Of a DNA stretch of 64,000 nt, positions 11,842 to 22,732 are shown piece after piece. The first letter of the stretch is position 1; the number at the start of each line of letters is the position of its first letter. The stretch covers positions 1,984,001-2,048,000 of the forward strand of contig JASVEC010000003.1 in the NCBI GenBank assembly GCA_030770535.1, in the 5' to 3' direction. Both the position numbers and the translations under genes were made by a program. This DNA comes from Batkoa obscura (taxonomy: Eukaryota; Entomophthoromycota; Entomophthoromycetes; Entomophthorales; Batkoaceae). The notes beneath the pieces were generated by a model. That model was given only the letters and a program-made list of their open reading frames with translations, had not been told where the DNA came from and did no database searches.

Positions 11842-13086
11842 TTAAAAAAATAATCCTTCTCTAAGTTGAGCAGAAACAGCAGAGGTAGGACGGGTAGGAG
11901 TAGAAGTGAAAATAATTCTTCTTAAAGAAAAATCTAATTGAATAAAATGAGTTTTCATAAAACGATCACCCAAAAGAATATCAGAAGATTGATTTTTCAT
12001 AACTAAAAAGTTAGCTTTACAATAAATATTGGTATCAAAACTCAATACTAAATCTACTTCTCCTAATATATTTTCTCCTTCTTTTGATAAATCTTCATTA
12101 CTTGTTAATGAACTAGTATCAATATTAAACCCTTTAGCTTTCAATCGTTGAATACATTTGATGGATATTGAGGCTTTAAAACTTAATGGATAAAACAAAG
12201 CCACTACTCGATATCCATTTAATTTACATACTAATGATAAGGATCTTGGATTACTTGGTAATTTTTTAATATTAATGGAATTAAATGACTCATCACTATT
12301 ATCTTCAGTTTCAGTTGGGATGGAACTAAATTCTGTAGTTAATAAAGATACTGATTTTGTTCTCGTATTTTTTGGTCTTGGTTTGGCTAATGCTTCTTTT
12401 GATAAACTCTCTTTTATTACTTCATTTTTATTATTATTATTAATCTTCTCAATTTTATCTTTAAATGAATCAATGGGATGAAACATTGAAATTGGTTTAT
12501 TATCTTTTAACTTTAATTTTTCTGTCATTGGGTCAAATGAAGAATGTCTTCTAGAATCATTAATACTTTCATCTTTAGGTAATGGTGGTTGGTCATTATC
12601 TTTTCTTTCATCTAAAGTAATAGCAAAATAACACAAATCTTGATATTTAATAAAACCTTTGGATAGAAAATAGGCCTGCCAAACCTTAGGTAAACCTCGA
12701 ATAAACCATTGAATCTTTGGAGTATCTTCCATTAAATGCTTTAATAAACAAAATCTTTCCGCTAAATTTAATATGTATTTTTTAAACCCTATACTAGAGT
12801 CAAATTTTATTGAAGATAAACTGGTAAGTATGTGTTCTTCAGAAGGTGTAAACCATTCAATTAATTTGTGACGGAAATCTTCATAATCTTCGAAGATGGT
12901 ATAATTTAATACACTACTATACCAAGTATATGCTTCTTCTGATAAAAATAATATAATAAATGGTATTATGGATTCAAAATCTAAATTTAATACTTCTACT
13001 CCAGCTTCAAACTTGTATAGCCATTCAATTGCGTTTCCTTTACCATCATATCTAGGCACTATTTGTAATAACTTATCGATTGTCAT
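11842..13086 (-). CDS. Ty3-type gag/protease-like ORF (retroelement-derived)
   Basis: One uninterrupted frame of 414 codons. The first ~160 residues resemble a retrotransposon gag capsid region (EWLYKFEAGVE, EEAYTWYSSVL, FRHKLIEWFTP, QWFIRGLPKVW). A Lys/Ser-rich linker follows. The last ~120 residues resemble a retropepsin-like beta domain (LVCKLNGYRVVALFY ... SSDILLGDRFMKTHFIQLDF). No reverse transcriptase, integrase, LTR or primer-binding site is seen in the flanks. As a gag-plus-protease unit it looks whole, with no break. It is either a solo relic of a Ty3-like element or a domesticated gag-type host gene. It sits in the relic-rich island, next to a MITE and a decayed GNAT gene. Confidence 0.72.
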   Translation of the reverse strand: MTIDKLLQIVPRYDGKGNAIEWLYKFEAGVEVLNLDFESIIPFIILFLSEEAYTWYSSVLNYTIFEDYEDFRHKLIEWFTPSEEHILTSLSSIKFDSSIGFKKYILNLAERFCLLKHLMEDTPKIQWFIRGLPKVWQAYFLSKGFIKYQDLCYFAITLDERKDNDQPPLPKDESINDSRRHSSFDPMTEKLKLKDNKPISMFHPIDSFKDKIEKINNNNKNEVIKESLSKEALAKPRPKNTRTKSVSLLTTEFSSIPTETEDNSDESFNSINIKKLPSNPRSLSLVCKLNGYRVVALFYPLSFKASISIKCIQRLKAKGFNIDTSSLTSNEDLSKEGENILGEVDLVLSFDTNIYCKANFLVMKNQSSDILLGDRFMKTHFIQLDFSLRRIIFTSTPTRPTSAVSAQLREGLFF

Positions 13087-13302
13087 ATTTTTACTTTAAA
13101 AGAGTGGAAATATAGAACTGATAAAAGAACTAGGATTAAATTTGAGTTTGTGATGATTTTTTGCAAAAATTAAGTAGGCTTAGGAAGGCAATATGGTTTT
13201 AGTTTAATGATAAAGGGATGGCTTTATTTCGTTGTTTTCCCATTGTTAACATAACATTGAGACAAATTGATAGTAAAATATTAAGATAAAAAAGATCTTC
13301 CC

Positions 13303-13407
13303 ATATGAGGATGTATTTTTTGTTTAATAATTTTACCAACAATCTTTCCGCTCAAATAGGCTTAAAAAATGTAAAAAGTGATAAAACCAAAAAAAACATC
13401 CCCATAT
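13303..13407. mobile_element. TGGGGATG-family MITE, 105 bp
   Basis: Nearly full-length copy, starting ATATGAGGATGTATTTTTTG (one change in the end repeat) and ending AAACATCCCCATAT. The body (AATCTTTCCGCTCAAATAG and AAAAAGTGATAAAACC) matches the family in reverse orientation relative to the 21547 copy. Confidence 0.88.
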
Positions 13408-13662
13408 GGTGTAATTATAAAGAAAAGAAAAAACACTACACATTTTTATATAGTGAATACTAAAAATAAAGATAATTGACTTCTATCTTTTATGATATTT
13501 GTCATCAAATTGTATTTTCCTTGTAAAACTAGGTATAAGATTGAATAAATAATGTAAATAATTATGGTATAATGTTCATAAATTTATTTAATATTTAAAA
13601 TTTGAAATTACAAGTTTAATATTATAAACCAAACTCTTGATAACATAATTATTGGTATTTCA

Positions 13663-14032
13663 TTATATTTTATATATAATAACGTTAACTTTAATATAAT
13701 TTGGACGTTGACCTAAATGAATAATATCAAATTCACATCGTTTATAAAGATCAATAACAGGCACTAATTCTATATTTGTCAAAAGTAAAATAATTTCAAA
13801 TCCTTTGTCTTTAACCTATTTTACTGAGGCATTCATCAGTATCTTTGATAAACCAAATTTCCGATATTTTTCTATAACAACTAATCTTATCAATTGATCT
13901 TCATCTTCATCTTCATCTTCATCTTCATATGCTATTAATCTAATAACATTAATATATTTTTCTTTATCTAATAAAGTGTATTTTGTTTCTTTTATTGATT
14001 ATATATTCTGGATGGTCAAGGTGGATAGAACT
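13663..14032 (-). pseudogene. Decayed GNAT acetyltransferase paralogue
   Basis: The minus strand reads LDHPEYIIN, then LLDKEKYINVIRLIAYEDED, YRKFGLSKILMNASVK, a TAG stop, VKDKGFEIILLLTNIELVPV and CEFDIIHLGQRPNYIKVNV. This aligns along the intact GNAT at 6043-6495. A TAG at 13816-13818 replaces the Trp of NWVKEKG, and a frame change falls near 13990. A hexanucleotide run (cttcat)n around 13898-13928 encodes an acidic Glu-Asp stretch in place of the GEYELSK turn. It is a dead duplicate about 7 kb from the parent. Confidence 0.82.
13898..13928. repeat. Hexanucleotide microsatellite (cttcat)5
   Basis: Five copies of cttcat/atgaag lie inside the GNAT relic and would encode alternating Glu-Asp on the minus strand. 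They probably expanded after the gene lost function. Confidence 0.85.
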
Positions 14033-14338
14033 TGAAAACAGCAAAGGGCCAATAGGCTGGTGTAAATTTTATTGGTAAATGGTATTAAGCTAAATATACT
14101 AGAATTCACTATGTTTAATACTCATCTATATTACCACAGTCGAGTTTTTGTTATCAAAATTTCTCATTAAATAAAATATCACTTTATAAATGGTTCATGA
14201 TAATTGACATGAAGATAGTACCTACAGCTCCGTAGTATAAAGTTTCTAAAGCTGAATAGAAGAAATGAAGTATATTATTAAAAATCTTAAAAATATAGGA
14301 TTTTTTTCTCATATTATTTTTTAAAGAAGCACTAATGC

Positions 14339-14695
14339 AAGTCAGGTATCTTTTTTTAAAATTCAAAGGCCGTAGGACTTTGTGTTTTATTAGTTTAGAA
14401 TAATAGGATTATTGTTAGTCAATTAAGGAGATATGTAGTAGAAAAAGGAACAAAGTTTACAAAAGCAAATGAATAAGTTCATAATGAAGTGATTGGAACC
14501 AACCATAAAGGAAGGGATCAGGGAGCGGATTGTTTCATTTTTGTCGTGTGCAAAGCGAGCTAATGAGAACCTAACTTCAGAGAACATTAGGTTCAAACAA
14601 TCCGGATAGGATTCAGTTGGTACAGTTGAAATAGAATGGAACATCAGTTCGGTGTGGGATGATGAGATGAACAGGAAAAAAGTCAGGTATCTTTT
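14339..14695 (+). mobile_element. Possible retroposed insertion flanked by 16-bp direct repeats
   Basis: The 16-mer aagtcaggtatctttt occurs at 14339-14354 and again at 14680-14695. The ~325 bp between the copies ends in a short A-tract (ggaaaaa) and is clearly less AT-rich than its flanks. A long target-site duplication plus a 3' A-tract is the usual mark of LINE-machinery retroposition (SINE or processed copy). The stretch ggttcaaacaatcc (about 14590-14603) is only loosely like a pol III B box. A minus-strand open frame (14423-14644, with LMFSEVRFSLARFAHDKNET) is inside; I recognise no family. Confidence 0.45.
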
Positions 14696-15111
14696 AACTA
14701 ATTTATTTTTATAACTTTTCTATCAACAATGACGTTTTAATATCTATCATTGAGCTTTAGTACTCTTACATAGAATTTTGATAATTTTAAAAAATTTGTT
14801 CTAAAGTTGTAAATTAATTTAAATAGTCTTTTATAAATAAAACTAATATTATTTTAAAAGATCAACTATCTAATAAATGAAAATTATATTGTAAAAATGT
14901 TGTAAAAACGTCACTCTATTAATAAATTATTTTATAAAAATGATAAAAATCGCAATTTCTACTACAAAAATTACAGCCAATAATGACTTTTTTAAAATCC
15001 AATTTGTCGTCCAAATTGAATAAGCCACCAATAAAAAAGAATTAATGAAAAGGTCCAGGAATGCCAAATCTCAAAAAATCCAATTTAAATTTTCTAAGTT
15101 TCCAATAAAAA
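14696..15111. other. Intergenic, upstream of ARPC4
   Basis: AT-rich 416-bp stretch without recognisable genes or repeats; it presumably holds the ARPC4 promoter. Confidence 0.5.
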
Positions 15112-15792
15112 ATGTCACAAACCTTAAGACCTTATCTTGCAGCCGTTCGATCCACACTTACAGCTTCTTTGTGTTTAGAAAATTTTCCATCTCAAGAAGT
15201 TGAAAAACACAATAAACCAGAAGTCGAATCAGGGTAACTAAAACTTTAATTTAATATATAAAATAAAACAACAATTAAAACTTTTAATATAGTAAAACTA
15301 CTGAAGTATTATTAAATCCGGTCCATATAAGTAGAAATGAAAATGAAAGAGTTTTGATAGAACCATCAATCAATTCAGTTAGAATATCTATTAAAATTAA
15401 ACAAGCAGACGAGATTGAAAAGATATTATGTCATAATTTTACAAGATTTTTAATGATGAGAGCTGAAAACTTTTTTATTTTAAGACGTAAACCAATTGAG
15501 GTAAATTCAATTTAAAATAATATTTTATAAAGTTATTCAATTTATTTAGGGTTATGATATTAGCTTTTTAATTACTAACTTTCATACTGAGAGAATGTTA
15601 AAGCATAAATTAGTGGACTTTGTTATTGAGTTTATGGAGGGTATCGATAAGGAAATTTCTGAAATGAAATTATCACTCAATGCTAGAGCTCGTGTTGTTG
15701 CTCACTCCTTTTTAGCTCAAGTAATTGTTCTTTATTAGTTTTATTATTTGTTATTAATATAGAAATTAGTTTGTTTAATCTTTAATTTATAA
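15112..15792 (+). CDS. ARPC4: Arp2/3 complex subunit 4 (ARPC4, p20)
   Basis: Core subunit of the Arp2/3 complex, which nucleates branched actin filaments. There are four exons: 15112-15233, 15293-15500, 15550-15720 and 15763-15792. All phases fit, giving 176 residues against 168 in humans. Highly conserved blocks are [70 protein letters not shown] and [20 protein letters not shown]. The last exon (KLVCLIFNL) differs from the animal end (KNF) and is the least certain part. An earlier acceptor would also give a short, different tail. Confidence 0.93.
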
Positions 15793-16399
15793 CTAGTTGA
15801 AGGTTATTTTGAATAAAAATTTACCAATCTTTAATTTATGTATTTAAGTGTTTGGTTGCCCACTTTGTTTATCTTACAATTTGCAAATAATGTTATAGAA
15901 GGTGTATTTATATTAATCAAATAAATTAATGGAGTAAAATAAATTGAAAAGTTGAGTTAAAAGTAATAAATGCATTAAGAGTATGAATTTTATTTCCTTT
16001 TACTTGTTTAATCTTTGAATATATAATTAAATACATTTAATATATTGTATTATTCTATTAGAATTTTTATCTTAGAACAAAAGGTAAACTAACTTTAATA
16101 GGTTAAAATGGAGTTAAACCAATAAAACCATAACAAAGTAAGCCAATAAAATTATACAACGGCAACAGAACAAGGTGGCTTGAAAATGAGCAAACTATTG
16201 AAAAGAGAGTTAGGAGTTAAGAACCAATTAAAGTTCAAGTTCTACATTACCACTACAATTAATATTAAAAAATAGCTCCATCATAAAAACTTTAAATTAG
16301 TTTTAACAACTTTTATAATTTTTTTATTTTTATAAAAAAGATTGGCTTATTTCTATCATTTATCTAAATTCAATTATTAACATTTAAAATTGATTAATT
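15793..16399. other. Intergenic, ARPC4 to Rab6
   Basis: A 607-bp AT-rich gap. I see no gene, RNA or repeat in it. Confidence 0.5.
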
Positions 16400-17330
<931 letters not shown>

Positions 17331-17707
17331 TTGTGAATATGAGATCTTAAAATGTGCATATTAATATTCAACTTTAATAAGAAAGAGTTTACCTAAAAAT
17401 TTTATTTTAAAATTGAATTAAAAGGTGAAAAAAAGAATTAAATTTTATTAGAATAATAACTGTAGTTTATTAACTTCTATTAATATTACTTTATTTATTT
17501 TTAATGTGTTATTAGTACTAATAGTAGCATATACTTTTTTGCTGGATGTAAATTTTTAGCTTAATTTAAAAGTTCAGGAATAAAAAATAATTTGCTTATT
17601 TAAAACAAAAATTGGATGAAGTCACTTCTAGAAAATTCATTCAAAATAGTTTATAAGTATATATAAACTAAAACTGTTCTTTAACTATATTATCTTTAAT
17701 ACAAAAA
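17331..17707. other. Intergenic, Rab6 to Hsp78
   Basis: A 377-bp AT-rich gap with nothing recognisable; it probably includes the Hsp78 promoter. Confidence 0.5.
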
Positions 17708-20700
17708 ATGAGGGTTTTATTAACTAAACAAAATAAGTTTATAACACGAAGTATCAACAAAAAGAAACCAAGCATATTTAATAGCAATAATATTGCTCTA
17801 TTATCAACTATTAAAAGTAAACTTTGTATTTTTAAATTCTCAATGTTATTAATTTTATTTAATAGATTATAATTTTCTAAATTTTGATTATAAAAGTAAT
17901 GTTATTTAATATCAAATGGTATATAGTTTAAACTAATTCATTAATAGATAATTTGAATTTAATAAAAAATGAAAAGATCAGTTTGCGCTATATTAGCAGT
18001 AAGCAATTTATTAAACTAATTATTACGTTCCAACTCTACTTTAATAGTGGGCCCTCAGCAACCTCAACCTTTAGCTAAAGGAGAAGCTCTAAAAAACTAT
18101 GTAAAATCATTATTGTATTAAATTAATAATGAAGCTAATTGATTTTAGTCAGTGGATTTAACAGATTTAGCCATGCAAGGAAAGTTAGACCCAGTAATAG
18201 GAAGGGATGAAGAAATAAGAAGAGCTTTGCAAGTGTAAGATTTAAAAAATTATTGTTCGATATGGGTTTAATGATTTCTATTAGTTTATCTCGAAGAACA
18301 AAAAATAATCCAGTTTTAGTTGGTGAAGCAGGGTAAATTAAAATGAGTTTAAAATTAATAACTTATTTATGGTTTCTATAGTGTTGGTAAAACAGCTATC
18401 ATTGAAGGTTTGGCACTTCGAATTGTTAATGGGGAAGTACCTGATTCAATGAAAAATAAAAGGGTCATTGCTTTAGATTTAAGTGTAAATTTACTTTATT
18501 TATTATTAATATTTTATTAACAAATCCAATAGGCATTAATTGCAGGTGCTAAATTTAGGTAAATGTTAATATTATAAATAAACAATTCAACTTTACTAAT
18601 AATGAATAGGGGCGAATTTGAAGAGAGATTAAAAAGTGTATTAAAAGATGTAACGGAAAGCGAAGGGGAAATCATCCTTTTTATTGATGAGCTTCATACT
18701 TTACTTGGTTTAGGTAAAGGAGATGGAGCAATGGATGCTGCTAATATGTTAAAGGTAATATTGATTTAATATTTTGATTTAATATAAAATAATAAAATTA
18801 AATAGCCAGCTTTAGCTAGAGGCACTTTACATTGCTGTGGTGCAACGACGTTAGATGAATATAGGAAAGTAAGTAAAGTTATAAAAATAGATGAAAATTC
18901 ATTAACAAAAAAAGTATATAGAAAAGGATCCAGCCTTAGCAAGAAGGTTCCAATCAGTTTTGGTAAATATAAATTTATAAAGCATTAATATTTTTATTCA
19001 ATGTTTTACTTTTATTCAGGTTACTGAGCCAACGGTTGAGGACACTATTGCTATTTTAAGAGGGTGTAAGTGTTTTATAGCAATAGTCTAATAATAATCT
19101 AATAATATATTAATCATTAACAGTGAAAGATAAATATGAAGTACATCATGGGGTCCAAATTGCTGACACAGCTTTAATTTCAGCAGCTACGTATTCTCAT
19201 AGATATGTTACCAATCGCTTTTTACCAGATAAGGTAAATCGATAACAACAATAAGTGTACATAGTTAATTATTATATTAGGCCATTGATTTACTTGATGA
19301 AGCATGCTCTTCTTTACGTTTACAACAAGAAAGTAAACCCGAAGATATTGAAACATTAGATAGAGAAGTGATGAGGATACAAATTCAATTAGAATCCCTT
19401 AAAAAGGAAACGGATATAAATTCAAATGAAATAAGAGAAAAATTGGTTAAAGAATTAAAAGAAAAAACATATAGATCACGTAAATTAACTGAAGTTTGGC
19501 AAGAAGAAAAAGAGAGATTACATAAAATTAAAGATTTAAAAATGAGATTAGATAAAGCAAAAACAGAATTAGAAACAGCTGAAAGAGTAGCTAATTTAAG
19601 TCGAGCATCTGAATTACGCTATGGTATTATACCTGAATTAGAATCTCAATTACCAAAAGAAGATGATGAAGATAATCAAAATGGATTTTTACATGAAAAA
19701 GTTACTTCAGATGATATAGCTAAAGTAGTATCTAAAGCAACTGGAATACCAATTCAAAATTTAGTTAAAGGAGAAAAAGAAAAGTTAATCAATATGGAAC
19801 AAATATTATCAAAAAGAGTTATTGGACAACCAGAAGCAATTAAATCAATAGCTGAAGTAGTTAGGTAATAATAATAATATCGTATACTAGTGATATAAAT
19901 ATAAATATAATATCAAATTAATACAATTTTTATAGATTAAATAGATCTGGCTTACAAGATGAGAACAAACCAATTGGTTCCTTTTTGTTTTTAGGACCAA
20001 CAGGTGTAGGTAAAACAGAATTATGTAAAACATTAGCCAAATTTTTATTTGATAATGAAAATGCCTTGATTCGAATTGATATGTCAGAGTATATGGAAAA
20101 GTAAATTTATAATAATAATATAATACAATATAATATAATATAATATAATATAATATAATATAACATGAATCAATATTAATATTAATATTAATATAATTTT
20201 AGGTTCTCAGTATCTAGATTAATTGGTGCACCACCAGGTAACTTTGCTTAATTGATTATTTCAAATTATAATATTAATTTAAAATAAGGTTATGTTGGAT
20301 ATGATCAAGGAGGGGAATTGACAGAAGCAGTTCGAAGAAGACCTTATTCAGTTATATTATTAGATGAAATGGAAAAAGCACATAAAGATGTTTATAATTT
20401 ATTGTTACAAGTATTAGATGAAGGTCATTTAACCGATTCTCAAGGCAATAAAGTTGATTTTAGAAATAGTATTATTATTATGACTTCTAATTTAGGAGCT
20501 GAAGAATACAATAATACTATAGATATAAATACTGTTCATAATAATGTGTTAAGTATTGTTAAAAGTTACTTTTCACCAGAGTTTATAAACCGTATTGATG
20601 AAATGGTAATTATTATTTTATTAATTTATTGTATTATACATATTAATATATTGATATTTAATTTTAGATTATATTTAACAAATTAGATTCCAATTGTATG

Positions 20701-21063
20701 AAAGAAATAGTAAATGTAAGATTAAATGAAGTACAAGTTAGATTAGATAAATTACGAATGAAATTAATATGTGATGATGATGCTAAAAAGTATTTAATTG
20801 AAAATGGTTATGATTTCAATTATGGTAATAACTTAATAATTTGTTTTATTTTTAGTGTGCTATTTACTTATTAAATATAATTTTTATTAGGTGCTCGTCC
20901 TTTAAATCGTCTCATTCAAAAACTAATACTTAATCCAATCGCTAAAATGATATTAGAAGGCACTTTAAAATATAAAGATACTATTTATTGTACTATTAAG
21001 GAGAATCAATTTATGATTGAGCACAATAATAATAACAATAATAATGACAATAGTAATAATTAG
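17708..21063 (+). CDS. HSP78: Hsp78, mitochondrial ClpB-type AAA+ disaggregase
   Basis: Hexameric disaggregase of the mitochondrial matrix that works with mtHsp70. It has about 19 exons. I prefer the ATG at 17708. Exon 17708-17816 ([20 protein letters not shown]...) is basic with no acidic residues. Phase-1 junctions lead through [10 protein letters not shown] and [13 protein letters not shown] to [19 protein letters not shown], a credible presequence. A shorter start at 17969 ([10 protein letters not shown] joined to [10 protein letters not shown]) also stays open. NBD1 has GEAGVGKT and ILFIDELHT. The coiled-coil M domain runs over 19330-19650. NBD2 has [19 protein letters not shown] and sensor [28 protein letters not shown] is the C-terminal signature. 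There is no ClpB N-domain, as in Hsp78. The tail is Asn-rich. The TAG at 21061 lies 27 bp from the stop of convergent HIRA. Confidence 0.9.
20107..20165. repeat. AT-rich microsatellite in an Hsp78 intron
   Basis: Repeated (taata)n-type units fill most of one Hsp78 intron, followed by (aatatt)n. This is simple sequence only. Confidence 0.7.
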
Positions 21064-21090
21064 ATAATAGTATTATTATATTTTATTGTT

Positions 21091-22687
21091 TTATTCTTCT
21101 TCTATTTGTTGTAATAAATTAAAATACTCAAGGTATAAATTTTGAAATTGATTATTTTTGCCTTTAAAAATAAATATTAATATTTTCATATATATAAAAT
21201 TAGATAAATTTACTTATTATTGGTAATACTTCTTTTAACAACTTTCGTTTATTTAATCCCTATAAATTATAATTTAATATAAAGTATACTTAAATCATAC
21301 AAAATAATATTACTAATATAAAAGGATTATAATCTTCAGTATTAATTTGATTTAATTTAAATGGTGGTCCCAATAAAAAATTGAATAAATTTCTTAATTT
21401 AATTTCCATATTATATTGATTTAATTTATAAATTAATTTAAATAAAGTATTTTGATAATCTTTAATACTTCCTAATACTTCGGATGATATTAATTCATTC
21501 TATATTAAATAATAAAATGTTAACAAAATGTTAGTAAATATATAATATATGGGGATGTTTTTTTTGGTTTCATTACTTTTTCCATTTTTTAAGCGCTATT
21601 TGAGCGGAAAGATTGTTAATAAAATTCTTAAACAAAAAAATACATCCCCATATAATAACAATAATTACCTCTAAATGAGAAATAGTAATTAATTTTAAAT
21701 TATTACCATCAATTGAATTCTCTTTAATTTTTTTTAATATATTTTTATCCATTTCTAATTTAATATTATTTTGAATATAAAAAAAAGAATTCAATTTTTC
21801 TTCCTCTTCATTTTTATTTTCTATTTCATTTTGATTATTTTGTTGTATAATGTTAGGTAAACAAGCAAAATTTTCTGAATGAATAAATTGATTTTCAATT
21901 AATTTAATCCAACACATTAAATTATTATTAAATGTAAATAAATCACCATTCTTCAATAATATAATTATTGAATTATTATAAATAAATCCATTTTTAATTT
22001 CGTCTTTTTGTAATAAAGGCTGAATACTAATTCCACTTAATTTAACTATTTTTAACTTTAAATCCCTAAAAATAATTTAATAATGAAAAACAATCTGATA
22101 TACTACTAATATCTTACCATAAATATAAAATACCCGATGATATAATACACATTAATAAATTATCTTTAATATCCATAAAACAAGTCATAAACCCTAAGTG
22201 CAAAGTAGGTAATACTCTAATAAAATATAAAATATAAAATATAAAATATTATTATTATTATATAATAACTATTTAATAATTATTTACTTTATACCATCTA
22301 ATGAATAAATAATTAAATCACCATTATCACATCCAGCTACAATATGCTCTTTTGAATATTTGATTATATTAATATTATTAAATAAGATATCTTCCCATAA
22401 CACTTCATTTCCTTTTTTACATGTTATATAAACATAATCTGATAAATAAATAGATATTATTGTATAATTATTATATTATATTATTAATATTACCCTCTTC
22501 TATTTCCTTATTTTTACATTCAATTAATAAAGAAGATTGATTTAAATCCAATTTAATTAATCGATTTATTATTTTACTAGTTAATTGTAATTCCATTTTT
22601 TTACTTTGTAAAAAGGGATTAAATGGATTTAAATAAATTATTTCTTTTTCCTATTAAAAAGTGATATTAATTAATTAATTAATCTTA

Positions 22688-22732
<45 letters not shown>

